NCBI GenBank assembly: GCA_958450325.1
Contig: OY288243.1
Location: 3,324,586 to 3,388,585, forward strand
Length of the DNA stretch: 64,000 bases
Direction: 5' to 3'
Source of the DNA: Agrostemma githago
Lineage: Eukaryota > Streptophyta > Magnoliopsida > Caryophyllales > Caryophyllaceae
Below the pieces are notes generated by a model. It searched no databases. It had not been told where the DNA came from and saw only the letters and a program-made list of their open reading frames with translations. The position numbers and the translations under genes were made by a program. Of the stretch, positions 44,724 to 56,274 are shown piece after piece. How positions within the stretch are numbered: position 1 is the stretch's first letter; every line of letters begins with the position of its first letter.

Positions 44724-45893
44724 AAACGTCTTAAAAACCCAACAAGTGAGGATGGTTTGGATAGGATCGACAGTTTACCCGATGATGTGCTTGGTCACAT
44801 GCTATCGTTTCTGCCAACGAGGTTTGCTGTGAGCACTAGTATTCTATCAAAGAGATGGCGGTATCTTTTTACTTTGACGACTTGTCTTTCTTTTGATGAT
44901 ACACCATGTTTGAGTCAACCGACTGAAAGTGAGAGATCGGAAGCAACGCGAAAGTTTAAGGAGTTCGTTGATAATGTTTTGAGATTGCACCAAATCTCAC
45001 CTATCAAAAAATTTAGTCTTCTTTGTGGGCACTCCTATAATAAGTTAGAGTTGAGTCGATGGGTTGGTAATGCGATACAAAAGGGTGTTCAAGAGCTTCA
45101 TTACGAACTTGCTAATCACAATGATAATTTGCCTGATGCCATCTTCATGTGTGCGACACTAAGAAATTTGAAAATGATTGATCCTGAGTTCAAAACAATT
45201 CAAATTCCTATATCAGCATCATTGCCAAAACTGAATATCCTTCATTTGTATGGCATCAGATTCGTTGATTTTAATTCAATGGAAAGGTTATTTTCTAGTT
45301 GCGAATTGCTCAAAGAATTGACTCTCAACAAATCTGATGCAATCCAAATGAAGTATCTTCAGTTTTGGCAATGATGCTGATATAGGAATTTGAATTGCTT
45401 TGAACTCACGATCAATCATTTTCAAATTTGTTAGTATTGCACACATGAAGATTTTCAAATTTGTTAGTATTGCACACATGAAGATGGCATCAGACAAATT
45501 ATCATTTTGATTAGCAAATTCGTAATGAAGCTCTTGAACACCCTTTTGCATCGCATTACCAACTCATCGACTCAACTCTAACTTATTATAGGAGTGCCCA
45601 CAAAGAGAATAAATTTTTTGATAGGTGAGATTTGGTACAATCTCAAAACATTATCAACGAACTCCTTAAACTTTCGCGTTGCTTCCAGTCTCTCACTTTC
45701 GGTCGGTTGACTCAAACATGGTGTATCATCAAAAGAAAGACAAGTCGTCAAAGTAAAAAGATACCGCCATCTCTTTGATATAATACTAGTGCTCACAGCA
45801 AACCTCGTTGGCAGAAACGATAGCATGTGACCGAGCACATCATCAGGTAAACTGTTGATCCTATCCGAACCATTCTCAATTTTTGGGTTTTTA
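44724..45893. repeat. Large inverted repeat (fold-back) from F-box exon
   Basis: The left arm is about 44724-45268 and the right arm about 45325-45893, in opposite orientation, separated by about 57 bp. The arms match closely (my reading by eye is about 93-95%), from 'aaacgtcttaaaaaccc' to 'gcatcagatt(c/t)gttga'. The right arm contains a 33-bp tandem duplication ('aaatttgttagtattgcacacatgaagat', 45419-45484) and a one-base frame difference. A transcript through it would form a long hairpin. Confidence 0.9.
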
Positions 45894-46257
45894 AGACGTT
45901 TGCCAAAACTGAAGATCCTTCATTTGGATTGCATCAGATTTGTTGATTTTAATTCAATGGAAAGGTTATTTTCTAGTTGCGAATTGCTCGAAGAATTGAC
46001 TCTCAACTATTGTGAGTGTGATACTGACGGTCATTTGATATATCGTACTGAAGTACTCAAAAGGTTAAGGGCAGAGAATTGCTCTTTTCCACTGGGTACA
46101 TTTGTGATCTATGCCCCAAATTTGGCATTTTTAACTTATAATCCAAATACTGAAGTGAAAGTTTTTCCGTCGTCGAAATATTCGTGTTCTCTTGTCAGGG
46201 CAGAATTAACTTTCGACTGCATAGTTATCTTACTTTGTTCTATCTTAAGTTCATAAC

Positions 46258-46908
46258 TAGACCTGTCAAACGGGTCGGGCGGTCGGGTTTCGGGTTCGGG
46301 TAAAATACGGGTCGGGTGTATTTCGGGTTTGAAAAATACGAGTTTTATACGGGTCGGGTTTATACGGGTTTCGGGTCGGGTTCGGGTCAAATACGGGTTA
46401 TTAACGCACTTTAAAAACATTAATTTTCTTTACTTTTTTTTAGTCATAAATACAATTTTATTCTTAATTTTCTTAATCATCTCATTTAATATATGATATT
46501 AGTGAAAATAAACATGTTTTATTTAATATATCTTTTAATTTACATTGATATTTTATTTCTATAGGAAGTACGAATATATATGACGAACTTTGACTCGATT
46601 TATTGATTTTTTTTCTCATTATAATAATCATCTCATAAAAATATGATTTTAAAGATGTATATATAAATATTATTTCTTAAAATTTTGAGGGAAAAAAAAT
46701 ATTTCTTAGTGTTTTTGAGAAACTTTATTGTATAATAGTAATATTTTTTTAATTTATCTATTTTCGGGCGGGTAACGGGTTCGGGCGGGTTTTGACCCAA
46801 TATATTCGGGTTATTATCGGGTCGGGTCACTTTCGGGTATCGGTCATTTTCGGGCAGGTTTTTTCGGGTTTTTTCCGGGCGGTTTCGGGTCAGTTTTTGA
46901 CAGGTCTA
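46258..46908. mobile_element. 651-bp hAT-type MITE (TAGACCTGTCAAA family)
   Basis: The ends TAGACCTGTCAAA and TTTTTGACAGGTCTA are inverted. A perfect 8-bp target duplication TTCATAAC lies at 46250-46257 and 46909-46916. Both end regions are arrays of 'cgggtcgggt' and 'tttcgggt' words; the middle is AT-rich. It lies in intron 1 of the F-box locus. Window positions 30-60 carry the same 'gggtcgggtttatacgggttt' sequence. Confidence 0.9.
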
Positions 46909-48149
46909 TTCATAACTGTGATCGCATGATTACTGAATATTTGGTTTCACTGGAAATAGAAATGTATTTACATCGTTTATATTATTAATTGATTGGTCAT
47001 GTTACAGGTTATTCTTACTCTAGATGAGGATGAGCAAATGCCTGATTTTCCTAGCTTGTCGAGTTTAAACCTTAATGACTGTCCTTATGATGCGTGGAAG
47101 TATCTGACGAGCTTGCTTGACAAAGCTCCTCAGCTTGAAATGCTTATCTTTGAATCGGTGAGCATCAACTAATAATACCTTTGTAAATTCATAAGTAACA
47201 CAGCTTCTCGTGAGAGTCGCCCTTACACGAGTTTGTGTAAAGCATTTTTTTGTAAATGTTTTCCAGGGATTTCATTGTTGCCGATGTTCTTATTATCACT
47301 GTCATTATGAGTGCTACTGTGTCTCACTTTCGCCTTCAGATATCCCTCTGGATCCTTTTTCATGTCATGCGCAAGTGATTGAAGTGCATAACTTTTGTAG
47401 GCATAAGGGTTCAATGTCACTTATGGGGCATCTTCTTAGAAATGCGAGTATTCTGAAGAGTTTGATCATCTATACGTACAAGCTCACTTCGAAGGAGGAA
47501 TTAAAGATCAGAAAGGCCCTTCTGAGCCTTCCAAGGGCTTCAAGAGATTGCTGTGTAGAAATGAAACCAGAGTTAATTTAGTTTTTGTAACCTGTGAAAG
47601 ACTGAAAGTCATGGGTTCTTACTATTTTTTTATTTCTTATTTTATCCTTTGGGTGATCAGATGGAATTACTCTTTGAACTTTTTGTTTGAGTTTTAGCAT
47701 ACCTCTTCCAGGAAGCTTCTTCAATTCTTTGTGGGACTCCTTGGATATATTAGACTGGTAAAACAACTTGACGATCACGGATAATGATTCATGTTAGCCG
47801 ACCCTAAATCTTTTAGGGACTAAGGCCTGATGTTGTGTTGTTGCTGACGGCTTGAATCCTGAATTATTCTTAGTTATCTTGCAGTATCGCTCACTCTAAT
47901 CCTTAGTCGTTTTCGAAGGCCTGCAACTTGTTTGGTTGGTATTTTGTTAGTTTTGCACTTGTTTTTGTTATGAAGTGGCGGGCAGTTTATGTCTGAACAT
48001 TTTTCATTTTGGATCATTGTGAATAATGTCAAAGCACTAAGGTTGCGGTCATTCAACCCCGTAATTTCGGAATCTGCAGGAGCCCTTGAGAAATCAGGAT
48101 AATGTTGTTACAATTGTTGTGAATAACAGATGATGCATAAATCATTTTG

Positions 48150-48362
48150 GGTGGTGCTTTTTTATAGGTGTATATTACTCATTTGTACTTGAAAATTACA
48201 TAATTGTCCTCCCCATTTCCTCCTCCCTCGTCATTGCATTATAGAGAGTTTTGAGAGAAATCTCAAAAATTCTCAACGTTTCAAATTCTATCCACCTCCA
48301 CCGCACCACTCCGGCCGCCACTTCGGCCACCACTTTTTTTCTTTTCTTTTTCCTTTTCGATT
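48150..48362. repeat. About 215-bp direct repeat, copy 2
   Basis: Partner of 34831-35055, same orientation and almost identical. Copy 2 is slightly shorter in the 'ccacctccacc' part. The two lie 13.3 kb apart and enclose both F-box loci, the helicase fragment and the solo LTR. Confidence 0.85.
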
Positions 48363-48608
48363 TGCATAATTAATTAATGACACAAAGCAAATCAAAAGAA
48401 AAAAAAAAGGAGAGATTGACACTTGGGCCGAGGCAACATAAACCTCCAACTAAGGGATTCCCCCTTCCCCTTAGGAATGGTAGGAGGTATCCACGATGGA
48501 GGGGTTACCTATTAACAGGAGAGAGTGGGTTAAGAGGTGAGTCTTTTCCCTCCATTATTCATGCTCTAAGCAAAAAAGGGAGAGGATGAAAGCTACGAAT
48601 CTGATGTA

Positions 48609-48798
48609 CTCCCTCCCATTCACTGGAAAAACTCACTTTACTTTTGGAACAAATATTAAGGCAAGTGAATAAGTCGGACCACTTTACCAAAATATCCCTT
48701 CACTTTTTAGTTGTGGGGTAGGTGCAAGAGAGGATAGTTGTGGGGTAAGTAATAAGCCAAATAACGAATAGTGTGTTTTTCCAGTGAATGGGAGGGAG
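48609..48798. mobile_element. Stowaway-type MITE, 190 bp
   Basis: TIR CTCCCTCCCATTCACTGGAAA with its inverse at the right end (tttccagtgaatgggagggag), and TA on both sides (48607-48608 and 48799-48800). It is a longer relative of the 90-bp element in the OSCA intron. Confidence 0.88.
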
Positions 48799-49431
48799 TA
48801 ATCTTTTGATGACTACATGATTTTCTTATATATCCTCTCTCTCCGTCACGTTCATTTGTTTGTCTTTAATTAAAATAGTCTTCCAATGAATATAAAAGAC
48901 AAACAAATGAATAAGACAGATGAAATTAAATACTTTATTTTCATTATGAAAATTATCATTTCTATCAATTTGTTAAAACGATGTGCATTTTACACGAGGC
49001 CTAAAATGATACGGAGTACCAGGATAAAGAGTTCGTTATTATAAGAATGAAACTCGTTTTGTATCACCATGTTAGCCAATAATCAATTAGTTTTGCTTAA
49101 GACAGATTATCCATCGTAAATCTTATAACGGGTCAAATGCTACTACATGATACTAATAAAACAAAACATTTGCCACTTGTCATATAATTTGGTGTATACT
49201 TGATCCATCTTAAAAATTATCACGATCGACGGATAGTTCGACCACAACAATTTGTTGCAAATAATAACCTTGAAGTTAAAAGGAACATGACAAATTAGAG
49301 GCAACTAGTCGACACTAATCACTCCACATGTCCCCAACTAATTGGCCACACACTCCCACGACCCTGGACTGGACATCATCTTCCCCCATTTATCCACTCC
49401 TCTCTCCTCCAAATCAACCAAATCCCTAAAT

Positions 49432-52400
49432 ATGACCGCCGGCGATCGAAAACACCGCCGGCGAAGCCCCAAATCCGACAAACACCGCCGTTTTCTGGAC
49501 GCGGCGGAGGTCGGCTACTCCGGGGCCTCTTTCTCCGGTGCCGTCTTCAACCTGTCCACCACCATCGTCGGCGCCGGGATCATGGCGCTGCCGGCCACGT
49601 TCAAGCAGCTCGGCATTCTCCCCGGCGTAACCCTAATTGTGCTTGCCGCGGTGCTGACGCAGGTGTCGATTGAGGTGATTCTCCGGTTCAGCAAAGCCGC
49701 CAAATCTTCGAGCTACGCTGGACTTGCTGGGGATACCTTTGGCGGGTTTGGGAGGACCGTTCTTCAAGTTTGCATTGTTGTTAACAATTTGGGGATGCTT
49801 GTTGTTTACTTGATCATCATTGGTATCATTCCCTTTCCCTCTTTGATTTTACTCCTCTATATTCTAATTCAGGAAATACTTAGACCGCCTTATTCGAGAA
49901 TTAGGAATTTTAATTAATGGACTGAAGTCAAAACATGAATGAAGTGTTCGAGGATCTTTGGTTCAAACCCATTGGGCAAGTAATTGAGATTTGGATGTGA
50001 GATTATTCCCGGTTCAGTCACCCAATTTCATAAAAAAGCAAACCAATGCAATGAGTACTTTAACTACTACTCCGTAGTAGTTATTGTCTGCAATCATTTG
50101 TATAGTCTAATGGAATAAAAATAGTCATCGTATTAGAAGTCATCTCTTTTTACCATAAAATGGTCATTTTTGTACCATAAATTTGGCCGGTTTATCCTCC
50201 TTGTACAATGGTTGTATATAGTGTAATTTGTGTTCATCAAGGGAGGGGCCGAGACCGTGTTACTAATTAGACATTAGACAATCTTTTGTGTTTATTCATT
50301 GCCCGGGAGGCCACCTATTGGCTTGGTTATAAAATACAGCATGTGAAAGTACTAGAACTGCTTACTTGGTCTTAATCTAGAGCATGTTTGGAAGGGTGTA
50401 ATCTACCCGCTCCATCCGAGAATAGACTTTCTAGCTCGTTTTATGTTGACAATAATTAGCATAAATGTGTGGGTGGAAATTAGAGTTTGAGTTTGTCAAG
50501 GCTGTGAGGCAAATTATACTGACTTCAAATTTAGAAACAAGGCAAGTTTTTTTTTAATAGAAAGTTGATTAATGTACAGTCCGAAATGGAAAGAAAGGTA
50601 GTACGAGTAGTTTGTTGATGGATAAAGGGAGTAGTTGATGGTGTCTTTGGGTGGTGATAAACTGATAACCAAGATCAAGATTTGAGGATGGCATGTCTAT
50701 GAGAAGGTGTAGTCTTTGGATGTGGTCATGTTGTACCTTTACTAGAGTGGTGTTTGAATCCCGTTTCCATAATTGCTCGTTGTAAATTGCAAATTAACTT
50801 TGAATCGGAAACACAAACACATTTTTATCCTAAATTTCTAAATTGTTTGTCATTTGTTGATTATGTAAGATTTGATTTACTTAAAAAGGAATCCTGAAAA
50901 TGGGCAGGGGATGTACTGGCTGGAACATGGACAGAGGGAGTACACCATAGAGGGCTGATGGAGGAATGGGTTGGTGATCATTGGTGGACATCACGTTCTT
51001 CCTTGTTGCTTTTCACTACCATTTTTGTAATTGCACCTCTCATTTCTTTTAAGCGTGTGGGTAAGCTCTCCTTTTCTTTCCATTTCTTTTCTTCCTAACA
51101 AGATTTAGTCAATACATAAAATAATGTCCATCTGTTGGCTAGTTGATTAAACTATATCATAATGCATGATGTAATGATTATAAATATACATTCTATTGAT
51201 ATAGAAGTATAAGTTTGTTGACATTTTCAAATGTACAAGGTTTGGTTAGTTCCAGTCTCCTATTTATGGATAGAACATAAGGACTCATTATCTTCCATTA
51301 CCAAACTCAATTGCCTACTTCGTTATTATATTGGAATATGATTGCATTGACCAAAATGATTTGCTTATTTGTAATTTTGTATGCACATTTTATACACTTG
51401 CGTAATTGTCGCTTGTTGGCAGCTGATATCATTTTATACAAAATATTATGTTTCGATCCTCAGGAAAATTACTTTCCTATTTATTCACGGGTAAGGATGC
51501 TTAGGGTGAACCCATTGAACTACCATAGATGATAGTATGATACAGAGTAAGACTCTTTATGACACTAGGGTGATTGATTGTCTGTACCCCTAGCACTAAA
51601 GCTGTGACAGTCCTGGGTGATGCTCTCTGGTTTTAATATAATTGCACAGTTTTGAAAGTATAAACTATTTACTCACCTTCTTTCAATCTTCAATGATGAT
51701 GTATCCCAAAGTAATAAGCATTGAGTGTCGGTAGATCCTTTGAAGTCCCACATTGTTACTTCTGCATAGTCAGTCATGCTGATCACAATCAAAGACTTTT
51801 ATTTTGTGGGTAATCTTGAATGCTCAGTCAAGTAAGGGCAGTCAATGCATCACTAATTCACTATGCAATTATACTCCTCACCAAGAAGTGCAAACCTCTT
51901 GATTTTTTTGAAAACTTGGGAGAAAACACATTTAATTCCAAAGTTTAATAGACAACCCGCTGTGTCAAACTCTTTAGATTCTCTACTTCAGTGTGGAAAA
52001 AAAAAATCAAAACACTGTTTTTGGAATTCTAGTTAGTCAGAGTTTTGTTTAAAAGGAATATACTTTTACTGCTCAGAATTCTCGGTTAATATTTTCTCTT
52101 TGCAAGTTGATTGTTTACGAGTGCTTTGGTTTGGAAAGAAAATTATCTTTTTCTGAAGTCGGAGATAAGAATTATTCCCAAAAGTCGTTTTCAAACAAGG
52201 AATGATACAAGTGAGAAAATCAAATAATTGAGGGATATAGGTGAGAAAATCCCAAAAGTTACCATGTTTGAAGTAGAAGAAAAAAAGAAGGCTGGACACC
52301 CAAGCTACATTCGTTAAAAATCAAAGTCACTATGTTTGACTGTTTGAGTAACAACTGTGATTGATCCACAATTATGCTGTGAACAAAAGCACACTATTGA

Positions 52401-53965
52401 CTCTTTTTCCGCAGTTTCGCACTTGGTGTTTATTAAATTGATTCATATCATTGTATTGTTATTCTATGATTTCAGTAGCAGCCTTATGTTAAAGCTTCTT
52501 CCAAGTTCTTTGTCATCTACAAGCTGTTATTTTATATTTTGCCGTTGCCTAGTGGTAAATCTTTTGTTTACATTTTTTCCTTCTTTGCAGATTCTCTCAG
52601 GTTTACATCAGCCTTATCAGTTGGTTTAGCTGTTGTATTTGTTGCAATTACGGCAGGAGTTGCTATAGTTAAGCTGTTGGAGGGAACCATAGACATACCT
52701 CCTTTGTTTCCTCAAGTGGTAGATCAAGTGTCCTTCTGGAAGCTGTTCACGACTATCCCGATTCTAGTCACTGCCTATATATGCCACCATAATGGTACGT
52801 TCATACTCTTCATTTTTAGTTGCTTAAGGTCTAAAGGCATGGTAACATTTATTGTCTTCTTATGGCAAAATTTGCAGTTCATCCTATTGAGAATGAGCTA
52901 ACAGACCCTTCCCAGATGAAATCAATCGTTAAGACATCATTATTATTATGCTCATCAGTGTATGTTGCGACAAGTTTTTTCGGGTTTCTTTTGTTTGGGG
53001 AAGACACTCTTGATGATGTCCTATCCAACTTCGATCGAGATCTCGGGGTTCCTTATAGTTCACTTCTAGATGATGTGATTAGAGTAAGCTATGGGGTCCA
53101 CTTGATGCTTGTTTTCCCGATTGTCTTCTTCTCGTTGCGACTCAATGTTGATGGACTGCTGTTTCCTTATGCTTTACCTATTGCATATGACAGTAAAAGA
53201 TTCTACTCAGTGACGGTATTTCTCATGGCTTTTATATTTCTGGGAGCAAATTTTGTGCCTAGCATCTGGGATGCATTTCAGTTCACGGGGGCTACCGCTA
53301 CTATTTCCGTTGGATACATCTTTCCAGCTTTAATAGCATTGAGGTATGTATTATTCCTTCCCGTTGGAAATTTCTCTATAGCCTGAATACCAGGTTTTTA
53401 CTTAGACTATGTTCTTCGACTCTAATCTATTATCTCACGTATGACGTACCCATGTCCAAACTTCACATTCCGACATGAGTAAACACTCCATTCAGTCAAG
53501 AAAATTACTCCTTCTGTCCCAATCACTTGTTTAACTTTAATCAAAATATCCCTCACAAAGAATAAAAAAGGGAAATAGGAGTAAAAGTTTCCCTGAAATT
53601 CTCGAATCTCTTACTCGGGACATGCAGCCTATATATGTCTCGGAAAACCTCTGATTTTGTGAATGAACCAGTTGTGGATATTAGATGTTTCTGTACTTCA
53701 CTACAAAAACATTTAAAACTTGAATCATCGGTGTATTTGCACGGGTTTTCTCTCTCTGTTTAGTATCCACTTTGAATGGTGAAGACTTGAGACACTTTTG
53801 AAACTTTGATTATGTACTTGTTGCAGAGACAAGCATAGCATTGCAACAAAGAAAGACAGATTAATATCATGGGTAATGATTGTTTTGGCAGTCTCATCAA
53901 GCACTGTGGCCATTCTAAGTGACATGTACAGCTTCTTTGTTTCAAAGAATGCTCATCAAAGATGA
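49432..53965 (+). CDS. AVT6-type vacuolar/membrane amino-acid transporter (SLC38-like)
   Basis: Five exons, 49432-49822, 50908-51060, 52591-52794, 52878-53343 and 53827-53965, all GT-AG, sum to 1,353 nt or 450 residues, the usual AVT6 length. The start ATG (MTAGDRKHRRRSPKS) gives a short basic N-terminus; an upstream TTG-initiated extension is not needed. Key sequence: GASFSGAVFNLSTTIVGAGI, the first helix with the GAGI break typical of the AAAP family; then ALPATFKQLGI, LQVCIVVNNLGMLVVYLIII, FTSALSVGLAVVFVAITAG, PILVTAYICHHNVHPIENEL, SSVYVATSFFGFLLFGEDTL and a C-terminal helix (VMIVLAVSSSTVAILSDMY). About 10-11 membrane spans are expected. AVT6 members export acidic and neutral amino acids from the vacuole; the exact paralogue is not resolved. 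Introns 1 and 2 are long and free of coding. Confidence 0.93.
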
Positions 53966-54664
53966 CTACTCTTATTTGGGAGTTTTCAGCTTAGTGCCTC
54001 AGTTTTGTCCTTCTACTGATACTAGATGACAATCTATGTCTTCTTCGGCACAAACACTACCACTTCCCGTCATTAACCCATACTGGACGTCGTTCCATGT
54101 CTCACCTGATACCCAAAATCAAGACGTTTAGGGACACTTAGACAGACACAACTCAAGCGTTTGCAGAATAGAAGAGCAGACGTGTCACGTGTGGGATATA
54201 GCCAAGGCTAATTTTGTCTTGTTTTTTTAGTACAGAAGTTGAAATTTATTTGTAGATAGATCCCACTCTTTGTTAGGTTATTTTTTTATGAAAAAGAAGA
54301 AAAATTTCACCTCATGATGTAATAGTTGAAATGTTGGATACTCACTCCATGTGATGATATACACGAATTATACGAATTTTGTCAGCAAATCCAATTACAT
54401 ACAATTCATATTTTTTTTGGTTTCGTTATGAAGTTTAGTGTGTATTCTTAGAACATAATCATTCGTATATATTGCACAAATGTATAGAAATGTTTACAAT
54501 TGGAAAAAAAAACATGTTAATTTCTTCACAGGCATTCATTTTGCAGACCTAATATTGGGTCGGGGCATTCGAGTTACGTAGAGTTTTGAGGTTTCTTTTC
54601 TATTTCCTGACTGGAATGATAAACAAGGGAGGGAGGCCCTTGAATGACAGTTAGTCTCCCTTAT

Positions 54665-54785
54665 AACATAGATATCCGTCACTTCGTTATAACAGATAAA
54701 ATACTATCCATTTATATAGAAAAGACAATATCTATGTCTCGATAGTATTTGACCGACTCGTTATAAGAAAGTGATGCATATCTCC
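54665..54785. mobile_element. Candidate MITE with ATAGATATCCGTCAC ends
   Basis: The left part 'catagatatccgtcacttcg' with 'ttataac' and 'aaatactatcc' is roughly inverse to the right part 'gatagtatttgacc', 'gttataag', 'gtgatgcatatct'. The arms are about 45 bp each. No clear target duplication. Confidence 0.4.
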
Positions 54786-55375
54786 ATTAGAAACAAAAAT
54801 TTGTGGTAATGATATGAGTGAGGACATTAGAGTGCAGTGGATAAGTAGAGGTGTAGGTGTAGTGAGTGGGGTAATTGAATAAGGCAGGCTGGGGCTGGTA
54901 GGTGAAGAAGATACACAAAAGGGTGATTCAGATTGAGTTGTTTGTTGGCAAGTAGAAATTGTGGACAGCTTCTTGGTTACTTACTCCAGTTGTTACCAAC
55001 ACCGCAACAAGCAAGTACGTACGAGTATTACTTCTGTTCAGTGTTCACAGCTGGAATACCGAATGCATACAGCTTTTAATGAAAGCGCTACCATCAGTAG
55101 TCAGCAGTAGTTTAAGTTTATCCAACACACACATCATTATGTGTCAGTTGTGATTTTCATGCGTCAAATTATTTACTGTGGATATGGATGTCTGCACCTA
55201 CACCTTTAGCGGTAGCGGTTTACCCAAACCCATCCATCCTATCCTATTGATCGCCCCATCCAGAATTGACCCGACTCAGTACCGTCACCGATTTGAAACT
55301 TTGATACATTATCTAACTAAATACTCGTAGCTACTAGAGGAATAGTACACCTTGTTGTCATTATCTAACTAAATA

Positions 55376-55647
55376 CTCCCTCCGTCCCACTAAGATTGTC
55401 CTGTATTCCTTTTTGGGTAGGTTCTTAAAGATTGTCCCATTTCTCAACTTTCCTTTTTAGTCTATCCATTTTTACAACTTTGTCCCTACTAAGACAAAAT
55501 ATTTACCATTTTGTCATTCCATTAACCCACCCCACCTCACACATCACCCTATAAATTAGTCATAATTGTCTATATACCCCATCATTACACAATTTTCTTA
55601 ATTATTGTGCAAAAGTAAATGGGACAATCATTTTGGGACGGAGGGAG
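55376..55647. mobile_element. Stowaway-type MITE, 272 bp
   Basis: TIR CTCCCTCCGTCCCACTAAGA with inverse 'ttttgggacggagggag', and TA on each side (55374-55375 and 55648-55649). The interior includes 'attgtcctgta' and 'ggacaatc', inverse to each other. Confidence 0.85.
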
Positions 55648-56222
55648 TAGCTAACATTTAACCCGAATAGGCATAATATATTCTTTAATACAACATCGAA
55701 GCAACTTTCATAGGTTACAGGATGAATATACGAGTAAGTATTTTTCGTATATAATTTTATAATTTTACATTAGACACTCAACTGTAGTAATGTACAGAGA
55801 TGTTCTAATACTTCCTATAACTGCTGCTGCTGCTACTTGCGCCTGCAATTATATGTGCATTCACGCATAGTACAGTACACCCATAATTTGTCCTACTCTA
55901 CAAAAGAATGAAATAGGCCCCCAATGGAATCAACAAACAAACAAATAAATCAATAAATTACCAGAAGATAATGAAAGAATAATGTTCGGAATCTCGGCTT
56001 TATGCTCCGATCAACCCTTCCTCCTCTCGACGAGTATCAGAAACCCAAGGGCGAAGAAATACAAACCAAACCTCCCGAGATTCTCGCACTCAACAACTTC
56101 ATACATTCTTGCCTCCCTCTCCTTCCTTTCCTTTCCTTTTTCTTGGGTTCGGAGTATGGAGGAGACACAAAACTCAAACTGTCCATTCTTCTATTCTCCT
56201 ACAAAATTTTGCAGCCGTATCC

Positions 56223-56260
56223 CGTATGTATGTATGTATGTATGTATGTATGTATATCTT
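56223..56260. repeat. (ATGT)n microsatellite
   Basis: About nine uninterrupted units of 'gtat' lie just beyond the CSLC stop codon on the minus strand, so in its 3' untranslated region. Confidence 0.9.
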
Positions 56261-56274
56261 TCCTTGATTTATGA

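Larger units (their letters stand above)
44694..47581 (+). pseudogene. F-box/LRR/FBD gene rearranged by an inverted self-duplication
   Basis: The first block (44694-45374) encodes the F-box protein start: LDRIDSLPDDVLGHMLSFLP, SILSKRWRYLFTLTTCLSFD, QKGVQELHYELANHNDN and MERLFSSCELLKELTL. The frame is then cut because an inverted copy of the same exon (45325-45893) follows. The plus-strand gene resumes at about 45896 (LPKLKILHLDCIRFVDFNSM, then ELTLNYCECDTDG and APNLAFLTY), with about 100 bp of overlap repeated. Later exons are intact: 47009-47160 (VILTLDEDEQMPDF, SLLDKAPQLEMLIFE) and 47268-47581 (FBD part: HAQVIEVHNFCRHKGSMSLM, GHLLRNASILKSLI). A MITE (46258-46908) sits in the first intron. 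TTTGCAG just before the ATG suggests a 5'-UTR intron. It cannot encode a normal F-box protein without removing the inverted block. Confidence 0.8.
47582..49431. other. Intergenic region between F-box locus and AVT6 gene
   Basis: It contains the second copy of the 215-bp repeat (48150-48362), a Stowaway MITE (48609-48798), a smaller diverged Stowaway-like inverted pair (about 48840-48925, 'catttgtttgtcttt' and 'aaagacaaacaaatg'), and 'gcttaagacagattatccatcg' near 49097, related to the element at 1054. The frame at 48377-48589 has no domain. No gene is seen. Confidence 0.5.
53966..56274. other. Intergenic region between AVT6 and CSLC
   Basis: This holds the 3' region of AVT6, then a candidate MITE at about 54665-54785 and a Stowaway MITE at 55376-55647. 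From about 55980 the DNA is probably the 3' untranslated region of the minus-strand CSLC gene, including the ATGT microsatellite. The frames at 54959-55153 and 55982-56332 have no domain. Confidence 0.5.
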
